Positions 32,451 to 41,700 of a stretch of 64,000 bases of DNA are shown piece after piece. Source of the stretch: JAPOXR01 sp965116115 (GTDB lineage Bacteria > Pseudomonadota > Alphaproteobacteria > Rhodobacterales > Rhodobacteraceae). Under the pieces are notes generated by a model that had not been told where the DNA came from, made no database searches, and was given only the letters and a program-made list of their open reading frames with translations. The stretch spans positions 1,674,001 to 1,738,000 of the forward strand of contig OZ220486.1 of assembly GCA_965116115.1 (NCBI GenBank), in the 5' to 3' direction. The translations under genes and the position numbers were made by a program. The stretch's first letter is position 1. Every line of letters begins with the position of its first letter.

Positions 32451-35177
32451 ATGCCGGACACTCAATCTGCCGGAAAGTCCGGGAGGTTTGCTCTGCTGGT
32501 CGGCGCAGCCGCGCTGCTCTTGGTCGCGGGATATTTCTTTTTCCGAGGTGATGAATCCGGAACGGCGTTGACGGATGCCGGTCCGCTTCAAACGATGGAA
32601 GAACAGCAGCCGGAATCTGAGACGCAGAATCAAACCGGGGCCGGCGCGGCCGGGGAATCGTCTCCAAGCGACGGACAGGAGAATAGGCGGAGCACTGCTG
32701 AGGAATCAGCCGTCGGCGCGGATGCGGAGCCGCTGGGAAGCGGCGGCCTAAAGGCGGCCGTTTCTGAGGGTTCTGACGGATCAGGTCGGGATGATTCCGC
32801 GGCGCAGGCGGGCGGGGAGTCCCAAGCGGCGTTTCCGGTTTCTGAATCGGCGGGCGGCGGCGGAGCTGGATCCGGCGCAGGGCAGGCGGCTGCCGGCGGC
32901 GGTTCCGGGCAGCGGCCGGCTGCGGGCAGTTCAGAGAGTATGCTGGCGGTCGGCCAGGAAACCGCGGAGGAATCGGCCGCTGTTCCGGGCGCGGAGGATG
33001 GAGACACGGGCGCGGATGCGGAGCCGCCGGAAAGCGGCGGCTTAAAGGCGGTTGTCTCTGAGGGTTCTGACGGATCAGGTCGGGATGATTCCGCGGCGCA
33101 GGCGGGCGGGGAGTCCCAAGCGGCGTTTCCGGTTTCTGAATCGGCGGGCGGCGGCGGAGCTGGATCCGGCGCAGGGCAGGCGGCTGCCGGCGGCGGTTCC
33201 GGGCAGCGGCCGGCTGCGGGCAGTTCAGAGAGTATGCTGGCGGTCGGCCAGGAAACCGCGGAGGAATCGGCCGCTGTTCCGGGCGCGGAGGATGGAGACA
33301 CGGGCGCGGATGCGGAGCCGCCGGAAAGCGGCGGCTTAAAGGCGGTTGTCTCTGAGGGTTCTGACGGATCAGGTCGGGATGATTCCGCGGCGCAGGCGGG
33401 CGGGGAGTCCCAAGCGGCGTTTCCGGTTTCTGAATCGGCGGGCGGAGGCGGAGCTGGATCCGGCGCAAGGCAGGCAGCTGCCGGCAGTTCAGAGAGTATG
33501 CCGCCTGACGACGGGAAGTCTGTCCCTGAGGATGGAGAAAAGACCGGAACTGACGAGTCGGAGGCACCTGCCGGTCAACAGGCGGCCGCAGCTGCGCGGC
33601 TGCCGGTTGAGAAACCGGTTTTATCCGTAACACCGGCGAAAGACCCTGTTCAGCCGGCTCAGAGCGTATCAGCAGGCAAAGATGAAAGAGACAAAACGTC
33701 AGACATGGATGAACAGAAAGCGCGGCGCACGGATGACGAGCCAATCAGTGAAGCCCCTGTGACCGGATTGGATCATGCTGCTGATTCACGGGTATCCCGC
33801 CGGTCTGAGAAGGAGCGTCCCGGCCTGCGCGGCGGCGTCAAAGAAAACACGCGGGAATATGAACCGGCCGCGGAAGACGGTGTTCTGTCCGAACCTGAGT
33901 CTGTGACCGTTCCGGACGGGGCCGCCGGCGAGGCGGATCCGTTTGCGGATGCGGACAGACTGATGGAAGAAATCAGGCCAGTGCTTTCGGGAGGCGCGGC
34001 ATCCGGATCCGACCGCGAATCAGGAACTGGAGTCCAAACAGATGCCGGTCAGACTGACGGCCGCAGCGTCATCGGCGAAGAAACTGACGAAGTTCCGCGG
34101 GATGAAGAATCGCTGCAGACGGCCATGCTCAAGGATCCCGGCCCCCGGGATGAAACGGTTATCAGGAGAGAGGAGAGTCCGCCTGCTTCCGCTGCGCCCG
34201 TCGCCGCGCCGGAATTTGACACAGTGAGGGTCGACAAATTCGGGATCGCCGTGATTTCAGGGCGCGCTGAGCCGGAAACGACGGCGCAGGCCATCGTGAA
34301 TGGAAAGGTCATGCACCATGTTGAGGTCAGCCGCCGGGGACAGTTCGCCATGATTTTCGAGGTGGACGCAGCCAGCCCGGCTCTGGAGATCACGCTTAAC
34401 ACGCTGACGAAAGACGGCCGTTCCGTTCCGTCGGAACAGTCAGTGGTCGTGCTGCAGGCCGACTTTCAGCCGGTTGGAACGGCCGATCTGGATGCCAAAG
34501 ATACCTTGACGTTCGACATGCCGGACGTATCGGCAGGCGGAATACAGCCTATCCGTCCGGCTGTTCTTCTGTCGTCAATAGGCAACGTCAAGCTCTTGCA
34601 GCCCGCGCTTCCCGTGCTTGATGAGCAGACTCTGGTTGAAATGATCACCTATGATGAGACCGGAGAGGCGGTGCTGGGCGGCCGGGCCGGCAGTCTCAGC
34701 GGAATCGTGCGGATTTATATCGATAATGCGCATATCAAAGACGCGGAGATACAGGCCGATAAATCATGGTCAGCCCGCCTCGAAGAAATTCTCCCCGGCA
34801 GATATACCCTCCGCGTCGACGAAGTCAGCCTGGTCGGTGATGTGGTCAGCCGGATTGAAATGCCGCTTCAGAAGGAAAGCGGGGCTTTTGTCAAAGCCAT
34901 GCTCGGTGCGGCGGCGGTTTCGGCGGACGCCGAAACCGGAGTTGAAGCGGAACCGGCGGCGCGGTTGTTGACGGTGCAGCGCGGATACACGCTCTGGGGC
35001 ATCTCCAGGAACAGGTTCGGACTTGGCCGTCTTTATGTGAACATCTTTGATCTGAACAGAGATCAGATCCGGGATCCTGACTTGATTTACCCGGGGCAGA
35101 TTTTCAAAATGCCGCGGGGAGACAATCTGTTCGACCCGGAATACGGCCGCAGATTCATCCCCGCCCGGCAAGAGTGA
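32451..35177 (+). CDS. Large LysM-domain membrane protein with 98-residue tandem repeats
   Basis: The 908-aa protein has an N-terminal membrane helix (residues ~12-30, FALLVGAAALLLVAGYFFF), a ~600-residue low-complexity, acidic, Gly/Ser/Glu-rich region, a folded region of about 270 residues (starting near residue 590, with GISVISGRAEPET-like Ig/Big-type strands) and a C-terminal LysM domain (YTLWGISRNRFGLGRLYVNI, and LIYPGQIFKMP). LysM should bind peptidoglycan. The low-complexity part contains two full and one partial 98-residue repeat, likely a variable spacer spanning the periplasm. I chose ATG 32451, preceded by ggggagtcttca. It is divergent from the LOG gene. Confidence 0.85.
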   Translation: MPDTQSAGKSGRFALLVGAAALLLVAGYFFFRGDESGTALTDAGPLQTMEEQQPESETQNQTGAGAAGESSPSDGQENRRSTAEESAVGADAEPLGSGGLKAAVSEGSDGSGRDDSAAQAGGESQAAFPVSESAGGGGAGSGAGQAAAGGGSGQRPAAGSSESMLAVGQETAEESAAVPGAEDGDTGADAEPPESGGLKAVVSEGSDGSGRDDSAAQAGGESQAAFPVSESAGGGGAGSGAGQAAAGGGSGQRPAAGSSESMLAVGQETAEESAAVPGAEDGDTGADAEPPESGGLKAVVSEGSDGSGRDDSAAQAGGESQAAFPVSESAGGGGAGSGARQAAAGSSESMPPDDGKSVPEDGEKTGTDESEAPAGQQAAAAARLPVEKPVLSVTPAKDPVQPAQSVSAGKDERDKTSDMDEQKARRTDDEPISEAPVTGLDHAADSRVSRRSEKERPGLRGGVKENTREYEPAAEDGVLSEPESVTVPDGAAGEADPFADADRLMEEIRPVLSGGAASGSDRESGTGVQTDAGQTDGRSVIGEETDEVPRDEESLQTAMLKDPGPRDETVIRREESPPASAAPVAAPEFDTVRVDKFGIAVISGRAEPETTAQAIVNGKVMHHVEVSRRGQFAMIFEVDAASPALEITLNTLTKDGRSVPSEQSVVVLQADFQPVGTADLDAKDTLTFDMPDVSAGGIQPIRPAVLLSSIGNVKLLQPALPVLDEQTLVEMITYDETGEAVLGGRAGSLSGIVRIYIDNAHIKDAEIQADKSWSARLEEILPGRYTLRVDEVSLVGDVVSRIEMPLQKESGAFVKAMLGAAAVSADAETGVEAEPAARLLTVQRGYTLWGISRNRFGLGRLYVNIFDLNRDQIRDPDLIYPGQIFKMPRGDNLFDPEYGRRFIPARQE
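32716..33509. repeat. 294-bp tandem repeats (about 2.7 copies) in the LysM gene
   Basis: The unit starts at 32716, 33010 and 33304, exactly 294 bases apart. Copies two and three are nearly identical; the first differs by a few bases; the third is shortened after about 33465, where a block of the unit is missing. The length is a multiple of three, so gain or loss of copies keeps the frame. Very high identity implies recent duplication or ongoing homogenisation. Confidence 0.93.
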
Positions 35178-35275
35178 GACTTCACACCGTCTCCCGGGAA
35201 CCGCGGCCGGGATGATTCCGGTTTCGCATATTATCCGGCGTAATGGCCGGAATCCTTAACTGACCCGTTGCGGTG

Positions 35276-38200
35276 TCACTCGGCGGCGCGGATTTCCGCG
35301 TCAGGGAACGCCGGATCATCCGGATCCCGCCCGACGCCGTGGCCAGCCTGCTGAGTCTGGGCTGACGGCGGCACGGTCGGAAGGGTAACCACGGAATCCT
35401 TCGGCGGCATGTATGTCTTTTTCGCCGTCATGCCGCCCTCAAATTCTTCACCCGGATCGTCATCCCATTGAATTGTCAGGCTGCGGAGTTTTTTCAGCGA
35501 CCGGTTCATGCGCAGATCCCGCGACGACGCGCTGGATTTCCCGGCCGCCGCAGCGGCGATTCCGGACGCCATCCGGTACGATCCTTTCCGGGCCCAGACC
35601 GGGATCGCAAGCATTGACGGCGTCACGATCAGGGTCAGGACGGTTGAGGTGGCAAGTCCGAACACGACGGCGGTCGCGAGATGCGCCCAGAATTTCGAGG
35701 CGGGCGCATCAACGACATAACCGCCGTCCACTATATTGATCGAATAGCCGAACATCATCGGCAGAAGGCCGGCGATTGTGGTGACCGACGTCAGAAGCAC
35801 GGGACGGATGCGCATCTCGGCGGTGCGGATGATGGCTTCGATCCTGGGCATGATTTTCGAATATTCCTGGTAGGTGTCGATCAGGACGATATTGTTGTTG
35901 ACCACGATGCCCGCCAGAGCGACGATTCCCAGTCCGGTCATCACGATCGAGAATTTCTGATCCAGCAGCAGGAGTCCCAGCAGCACGCCGGCCGTTGACA
36001 GGATGACCGCCAGCAGCACCAGCAAAGCATTGTAAAAGCTGTTGAACTGGGCCAGCAGGACAGCGAACATCAGGCCGAGCGCGCCGATGAACGCCTGCAT
36101 CAGAAACTTCTGGCTTTCGTCCTGTTCTTCCTGATCGCCGGTCCAGTCCCAGGATATCTCTCCGGGCAGGTCCGCGTCATTCTCCAGCCATTCGGAAAGA
36201 CGCTCTATGCGTTCCGTGGGCGTGATCGGCTTTCCTTCCTCATTGGTGAGGCCATAGCGCACATCGGCTCTGATGTCGATATAACGCTCTTGGTTGAAAC
36301 GCGAAATTTCGCCGATCTTCGCGACCGGGGTCCGTGACAGGAAGTTGGAAATCGGCACCAGCCCGTTCGGCGACCTGACCCGCAGACTGTCGAGAGTTGA
36401 CAGGTGGCGGTCGCCCTCGGGGAAACGGACGCGGATATCGATTTCATCGTCCGAAGAATCCACGCGCATGGTGCCGAGCAGAATTCCCCTTGTCACCATC
36501 TGCACCAAGGCGCCGATAGTCGAAATGTCGGTCCCGTACCGTCCCGCTTCCTCGACATCGACGTCGATTTTCCAGTCAATCCCGGGCAGGGGCCGGGTGT
36601 CTTCGATGAATTCGATTCCGTCCATTCCCTCCATTCGGTCCCGCACTTTCGCCACTGCTTCCTGGAGCTTATCCCAGTCCGCTCCCGACAGACGGAGATT
36701 CAGCGGCTTTCCTTGGTTGGGGCCGTTGGAAATGGCGTTGACGTCCGTCAAGATACCCGGCAGTTCGGCGAGATCCTGCTGGAGAGAATCCTTGATTTTG
36801 AATGAGTCGGCGGCTAATCCCCCTGTTTTCTGCCGGTCTTCCCATCTGTCGAATTCGATCTGGACCTGCCCGACGGTGTCGAGCGGTGCGCTGCCTAGAA
36901 ACGAGGCTCCCAAGCTGCCGGCTCCGGTGAACGAAAACACCGATGAAATGCCGGGCGTTCCGATGACCGTGTTTTCGACGGACTGAACCAGAAGGTCTTT
37001 TTCGTGCAAGCTCAGATTGCCGCGGGCGCGCACGTAGACTTGAAGATTTTCAGGCTCGGTTTCAGCGAAAAACTCGATGCCGGCATTGTTTTCCCCGTAA
37101 CTGCTGAAGATTCCCGTGACCGCCGCGGCCACGGCGCCCACGCATATTAACGGCATGACCGGGTTGCCCACCATCGCTTGCATGGCCCAGCCGTAAGGCG
37201 ACCGCTTCCATGCGGCGCTGATCCGCCGCCGCCGCCGGAACTTCAATGATCCCGCCGTGACCGAAAGCAGAAATGAACCGGCCGCGAACATGACGGCGCC
37301 GGGCACGGAGGCCGCAGCGGAACTGCCGGCCGACGGGAGAAATGCCGCCGGCGCCAGCATGAGTATGACCGAACCTGTCATCAGCCCGAGAACCGCGAGG
37401 AGAATCGACAGCCTGAGCGCGATGTGAACGCGGGACAGTTTCTTCGACAGGCGGTCAATGAACTGGCTGATGCTTCCCGATACCCCGCCGACGACCGGCA
37501 GGAATATCAGCGCGACCAGCAGGGACGCTGAAAGAACGAACATCAGGGTCACGGGCAGCGTTCCCATCCACTGGCCGGGCATGCCCGGCCAGAACAGCAG
37601 GGGCAGAAACGCGCAGAGAGTGGTGGCGGTAGAGGATATGATGGGCCAGAACATCCGTTTGGCGGCATAACCGAACGCTTCGTGCGGACGCGCGCCTTCC
37701 TTCATCCGCCGTTCGGCGAGTTCCACGATGACAATGGCGCTGTCCACGAGCATGCCGACGGCGAGAATCAATCCGAACATGACGATGTTGGAAATCGCCA
37801 CCGACAACAGCGCGAGAAAGGAGAAACAGATCAGAAAAGATGTGGGGATGGCGAACCCGACCAGCAAGGAAGAGCGGGCGCCGAGCACCGCCAGCACGAC
37901 GATCATGACCAGCATAACGGCTGTCAGAACGGAGTTTTCCAGTTGAGTGACCATGTCATTGACATTGAAACTCATATCCTGCGAGAATTCGACCTTGACC
38001 GCGTCGCGCATCGGATCAGGCCATGTTTTCTGAAACTCGGCCACCGTCTCCCGCACCAGAGATGCCGTCTCAATGAGATTCGTGCCGGTGCGTTTGACAA
38101 CCTGCAGAGCGACGGTCGGTTCGCCGTTGTGGCGGGTGTGTCCGGAGCGGTCTTCAAAGGTCATCCGCACTTCCGAGACATCGCCCAGTGTGACCACCCG

Positions 38201-38947
38201 TCCGCCGTTGACTTTAACGGGCAGTCTGCCGACGTCCCAAGTGTCTTCAAATGAAGCCGGAATCTTGATCGCGAACGCGCCGCTCTCGGTTTCGACTTCG
38301 CCGGCGGCGATCAGCTGATTGTTCCGGTTGACCACCCGGATCAACTCGTCCGCTGTCACATTGTAGGCGTCAAGCTGCAGGGGGTCAATGATGACTTCGA
38401 CCATTTCATTCCGCTGGCCGTTGAATTTGACGTCAAGAATTTCCGGCAGCGCTTCGATCTTGTCCTTGATCCGGTTGCCGAGCTGCATGAGCATCCGGTC
38501 TGAAACGTTGCCTGAAAGCACCACCACGATGATGGGGAATTCCGAAACGCTGAATTCGCTGATCGTCGCCTTGTTGGCGCCTTCGGGGAATTCCGCCTCG
38601 GCGCGGCTCAGCAGATCCCGGATCTCCGCGAGCGTCGCGGGTTTGTCGATGCCGAAATCGAAGTTCAGAGTGACGCCGGCGTAACCTTCGGCGGCCGTCC
38701 CGAAAATGTCCTTCAAACCTTCGACCTGGACAAGCTTGGCCTCCATGGGCTTGACCAGAAGACGCTCGCTGTCTTCGGGAGAAATGCCGGGGAAAACGAC
38801 GGAAACGAAAAACGCCGGGAATTCGATATCCGGCGTTCCTTCTTTCGGCAGCGTGATATAAGCGGTCACACCCGCGGTGATGGCCAGAGCCATGCAGGCC
38901 AGAACCATGCGCGCATGGTCCAGAGCCCAGTCGACGATGCGGGTCAT
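35276..38947 (-). CDS. RND-family efflux pump inner-membrane transporter
   Basis: This is a proton-driven exporter of the AcrB type. The 1223-aa protein shows two related halves, each with a first helix, a large periplasmic loop and five helices; ILAVGMLVDSAIVIVELAERR and LAGIVVNNNIVLIDTYQEY are the two related segments. Between the halves (residues ~505-600) is an extra hydrophobic and Arg-rich stretch (RRRRRISAAWKRS), and the C terminus is extended by about 110 mostly polar residues. Both explain the length over ~1030. It overlaps the adaptor gene by ATGA. No TetR-type regulator is next to it. Substrates are unknown. Confidence 0.93.
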   Translation of the reverse strand: MTRIVDWALDHARMVLACMALAITAGVTAYITLPKEGTPDIEFPAFFVSVVFPGISPEDSERLLVKPMEAKLVQVEGLKDIFGTAAEGYAGVTLNFDFGIDKPATLAEIRDLLSRAEAEFPEGANKATISEFSVSEFPIIVVVLSGNVSDRMLMQLGNRIKDKIEALPEILDVKFNGQRNEMVEVIIDPLQLDAYNVTADELIRVVNRNNQLIAAGEVETESGAFAIKIPASFEDTWDVGRLPVKVNGGRVVTLGDVSEVRMTFEDRSGHTRHNGEPTVALQVVKRTGTNLIETASLVRETVAEFQKTWPDPMRDAVKVEFSQDMSFNVNDMVTQLENSVLTAVMLVMIVVLAVLGARSSLLVGFAIPTSFLICFSFLALLSVAISNIVMFGLILAVGMLVDSAIVIVELAERRMKEGARPHEAFGYAAKRMFWPIISSTATTLCAFLPLLFWPGMPGQWMGTLPVTLMFVLSASLLVALIFLPVVGGVSGSISQFIDRLSKKLSRVHIALRLSILLAVLGLMTGSVILMLAPAAFLPSAGSSAAASVPGAVMFAAGSFLLSVTAGSLKFRRRRRISAAWKRSPYGWAMQAMVGNPVMPLICVGAVAAAVTGIFSSYGENNAGIEFFAETEPENLQVYVRARGNLSLHEKDLLVQSVENTVIGTPGISSVFSFTGAGSLGASFLGSAPLDTVGQVQIEFDRWEDRQKTGGLAADSFKIKDSLQQDLAELPGILTDVNAISNGPNQGKPLNLRLSGADWDKLQEAVAKVRDRMEGMDGIEFIEDTRPLPGIDWKIDVDVEEAGRYGTDISTIGALVQMVTRGILLGTMRVDSSDDEIDIRVRFPEGDRHLSTLDSLRVRSPNGLVPISNFLSRTPVAKIGEISRFNQERYIDIRADVRYGLTNEEGKPITPTERIERLSEWLENDADLPGEISWDWTGDQEEQDESQKFLMQAFIGALGLMFAVLLAQFNSFYNALLVLLAVILSTAGVLLGLLLLDQKFSIVMTGLGIVALAGIVVNNNIVLIDTYQEYSKIMPRIEAIIRTAEMRIRPVLLTSVTTIAGLLPMMFGYSINIVDGGYVVDAPASKFWAHLATAVVFGLATSTVLTLIVTPSMLAIPVWARKGSYRMASGIAAAAAGKSSASSRDLRMNRSLKKLRSLTIQWDDDPGEEFEGGMTAKKTYMPPKDSVVTLPTVPPSAQTQQAGHGVGRDPDDPAFPDAEIRAAE

Positions 38948-40068
38948 GCCGGATTATCCCTGTAGAAAGCCGTGACAGGCGTGCCGTCGATAACATATTC
39001 ATGGCCGACGACAATCACGTCGATCTGTTCCGGCAGCCCGTTGACCCAGACGCCTCCGGTTGTGTCACGGATGATGCCGACGGCGAAGAACCGCGCGGTT
39101 TCTCCGTCCACGGTGCGGACGCCGAGTCTGCCGGCGTCATTCAATGTGAGGACGGACTGGGGCAGGAGGTGAGCCATTTCGTTGTCGGTGGCGACGAAGA
39201 CTTCGGCGGCTGAACCGTCTCGTATACTGAAATCGGAGTTTGCGACCGTGATGTCAATTCTGAATGTCCGGGTGTCGGAATCAGCTGAGCGTGAAACGAA
39301 CCGCACCGTCCCGGACGCGGTTCTGCCGGAAAGGAAGCGGACCCGCGCCGGGTCCCCGATTTTGATTTTTTCCACTTCCAGCTCGCTGATATATCCGACC
39401 ACATTGATCGGATTGAGCTGGATTATTCTCGCGCAGAGCGACCCGGGCTGCAGGAGGGATCCGAGTTCCGCCGCGTCCGATTCGAGCAGACCGTCGAACG
39501 GCGCGGTCATGGTAAGCTTATCGATGGCGTCCTGAGCCCGTTCGTAGGCGGCTTCCGCCGATTCAAGAATCGCCTTGGCCGCATTCCTGCGGGTTTCGGT
39601 GGCGAAGCCGCCTTCGGCAAGCTGTGTCGCCGTTCTCTCGTTCAGTTTCGCCTCTTCCAGCCTTGCCTCGGCTTCCGCGAGCTCCGCCTTGCTCGCTCCC
39701 GGATCAAGCGTGCATACGGCTTCGCTCTCGGTGACGAAGCTCCCTTTGCGCCTAGGTTCTGACACCACGATACCCGAACTCTGGGAACGCACGTCAACGA
39801 AACGCAGAGCCTCGGTCTGGCCGCGGATCGTCACGCCCGATTCAACGGGTTCCGCTGTCGAACGGATGGCTATCACTCTGACGATTCGATCCGTCGCGCT
39901 CCCGGCCTCCGCCGGTGCCTCTTCCGCTGTCGCGGGTTGCTCCGCCCGCGGCGCGGCACCGCCGTTCACGCTGCCGCGGACAAACCCGAGAACCGCCTCA
40001 CGTTCGATCAAGAATCCGTAAAGAGCCGCCGCCGCGAGGACCGCTGTCAAAACTGGTATGATGCGCAT
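38944..40068 (-). CDS. RND periplasmic adaptor (membrane fusion protein)
   Basis: The 374-aa protein links the RND pump to an outer-membrane channel. It has an N-terminal membrane helix (MRIIPVLTAVLAAAALYGFL), a short coiled-coil hairpin rich in Glu/Ala (KAELAEAEARLEEAKL and AEAAYERAQDAI), the barrel-sandwich segment TAPFDGLLES, and a beta-barrel domain. The stop overlaps the pump start (ATGA), so they are co-translated. The outer-membrane factor is not in the window. Confidence 0.93.
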   Translation of the reverse strand: MRIIPVLTAVLAAAALYGFLIEREAVLGFVRGSVNGGAAPRAEQPATAEEAPAEAGSATDRIVRVIAIRSTAEPVESGVTIRGQTEALRFVDVRSQSSGIVVSEPRRKGSFVTESEAVCTLDPGASKAELAEAEARLEEAKLNERTATQLAEGGFATETRRNAAKAILESAEAAYERAQDAIDKLTMTAPFDGLLESDAAELGSLLQPGSLCARIIQLNPINVVGYISELEVEKIKIGDPARVRFLSGRTASGTVRFVSRSADSDTRTFRIDITVANSDFSIRDGSAAEVFVATDNEMAHLLPQSVLTLNDAGRLGVRTVDGETARFFAVGIIRDTTGGVWVNGLPEQIDVIVVGHEYVIDGTPVTAFYRDNPA

Positions 40069-40213
40069 TGCGGCAGCTTGTCAGTAGGGGCCGTTCATCT
40101 TTTTGCGCTTGGATATAGGCTTTGAGGGGGCGTTCCGCAAGGGTCACGTGATTCCGCTGCTGCGCGGAACCGGCCCGGAGCGTCAATGCGGACAATCGCC
40201 CCGCTTTCGGTTC

Positions 40214-40420
40214 GGCTCAGTTTGCAAATCGCACGCATGGTCTTTCGGTTCCGGCGGCAACAAGAAGATAATGTGCGGGAGGAGGAATTTCCTGCTCCAA
40301 CGCGCCGCTGTCATCGCGGAATGGCTGTCGAAGTATCTGACACAGCCGCTTGTGATCCATCGCCTGTGTACAAAGGCAGCACAGCATATGCGATATGCGC
40401 GTTTTATCTTAAAATGAGCC
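40214..40420. mobile_element. 207-bp MITE, copy 2 (diverged), with 8-bp TSD
   Basis: The element starts GGCTCAGTTTGCAAATCG and ends AAAATGAGCC. The flanks TTCGGTTC (40206-40213) and TTCGGTTT (40421-40428) match in 7 of 8 bases, an aged target duplication. It aligns in reverse orientation with the 204-bp element at 5236-5439; the central block (AATGTGCGGGAGGAGG... and GAAGTATCTGACACAGCCGC) is well conserved between them. The end repeats have diverged, so this copy is older. It fills most of the gap between the RND adaptor gene and the oxidoreductase gene. The remaining bases on either side show no gene. Confidence 0.85.
40271..40417 (+). CDS. 48-residue ORF inside MITE copy 2
   Basis: The frame begins MCGRRNFLLQRAAVIAEWLS and ends at the element's end. 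The matching frame in copy 1 has the same start (MCGRRHF) but contains two stops. It may be a leftover of the parent element's transposase or simply a frame carried along by the DNA. I do not recognise its family, and low confidence is meant. Confidence 0.25.
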   Translation: MCGRRNFLLQRAAVIAEWLSKYLTQPLVIHRLCTKAAQHMRYARFILK

Positions 40421-40471
40421 TTCGGTTTCCAACGGCCCGGGCAGCCGGCTGAATGTCCGGAACCAGCAGCA

Positions 40472-41527
40472 TCATGCCCCGTTCCGGGGAGCGAGTCTCT
40501 GGCTGAGGCCGCTTTCAGCGGCCCGGAACACCGCCTGCGCTGCTTCGACATTCCGGACCGCGTCCCGCACCGTTACGCATGGAGACGCGCGCCCCGCCGT
40601 GACATCGGCGAAATGCCCGATTTGTTTCACATAGGGATCCGAGTAAGGAATGTCCTGCCGGGCAGGGGCGGTCGCATGCGTCCAGTCCCCGCGGCCGCTG
40701 TCCTGCCGCCACAGCACAAGGTTGGGAAATTCAAGCGCGGCTTCGGTCCCGAGAAACCTCATGCAGTTCCGCCCCGACTTCGGGCATATGACGTTCTCTC
40801 CGGTCGCGAATTCCCATCCCCACGGCGAAATGACCCGGTCGGATGCGGCGAACACGCCCAGAGCGCCGGATCTGAACCGGAACGTCGCTGCGATCGCGTC
40901 TTCTTTTTCCATATTTTCAATGGAATTGTCTGCATAGGCGAACAATTCGTCGATTTCACCGCACAGATGCCGCAGAAGATCAATGTCATGCGTGAGATTG
41001 ATCATGACAGGCCCGGCATCCCGGCGCTGTCTCCATGCCGGGCCGTAATAGCCGGCATGTTTTCTGACTCCCCATAAACCGGACACCATGACCAGCCTGC
41101 CCAGTCCGCCCGAGCGGATGATGCCGGCCGCCTCCGCGACCTGCTGATGATAGCGCCTTTGATGGCCGACCAGAACCGGTCTGCCGCATCGCCGCGATGC
41201 GTCTTCAATCTCTTCCGCGTCCCCGACTGTCGTCGAAACGGGCTTTTCCAGGAGCACGCTCATCCCGGCTTCCAGCGCTTCGACCGCGGGTTCTTTGTGG
41301 CAGTCCGTCGGGGTGGCGATGATCACTCCGTCCGGGCGCGTCCGGGCCAGGATTTCGGTCAGAGAAGCGGCGCATTCGATTCCCTGACCATCATACTGAC
41401 GCAGCAGATCGTCGTTTGTGTCGGCGATGCCGGCCAGCATGGCTTTGCCGCAGTTCCTGATAGCTGAGACATGCCTGCGGCCGGCGACGCCGACTCCCGC
41501 GACGGCCAGCCTGATCATCTCTTTCAT
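40472..41527 (-). CDS. Gfo/Idh/MocA-family oxidoreductase
   Basis: The 351-aa protein is an NAD(P)-dependent sugar or polyol oxidoreductase. It has the N-terminal Rossmann motif VAGVGVAGRRHV (residues ~8-19), the conserved EKP motif in LLEKPVS near 90-96 that carries the catalytic Lys, and the His/Asp-bearing NLTHDIDLLRHL near 180-191. I start at ATG 41527; a TTG at 41530 opens the frame one codon earlier. It stands alone between the MITE and the yfgM-bamB-der genes. The substrate is unknown. Confidence 0.9.
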   Translation of the reverse strand: MKEMIRLAVAGVGVAGRRHVSAIRNCGKAMLAGIADTNDDLLRQYDGQGIECAASLTEILARTRPDGVIIATPTDCHKEPAVEALEAGMSVLLEKPVSTTVGDAEEIEDASRRCGRPVLVGHQRRYHQQVAEAAGIIRSGGLGRLVMVSGLWGVRKHAGYYGPAWRQRRDAGPVMINLTHDIDLLRHLCGEIDELFAYADNSIENMEKEDAIAATFRFRSGALGVFAASDRVISPWGWEFATGENVICPKSGRNCMRFLGTEAALEFPNLVLWRQDSGRGDWTHATAPARQDIPYSDPYVKQIGHFADVTAGRASPCVTVRDAVRNVEAAQAVFRAAESGLSQRLAPRNGA

Positions 41528-41700
41528 CAATCGAATCCCGTATCAGTCAATTTGCGGCCCCCTAGGCATTGAGCATGCGCCCGCATTATGTCATTCTAAC
41601 TTCCTCGGCGCCATCCGGCGGCTGAGAGCATCCAGCTGATCAGCCGCAATTGGAGGTGGCCATGCGCGCTTGCCTGCGGTAAAAGCGCGCCAAACCGGAG

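Noticed and set aside
32716..33509. Array-like repeats considered as CRISPR
   Set aside because: The units are 294 bp, directly adjacent, in frame, with no spacers; they belong to a coding region.
32371..33744. 457-residue minus-strand frame rich in Pro/Arg, and a second one at 32630-33301
   Set aside because: Both lie opposite the 294-bp repeats of the LysM gene; the repeat keeps all frames open. They have no family features.
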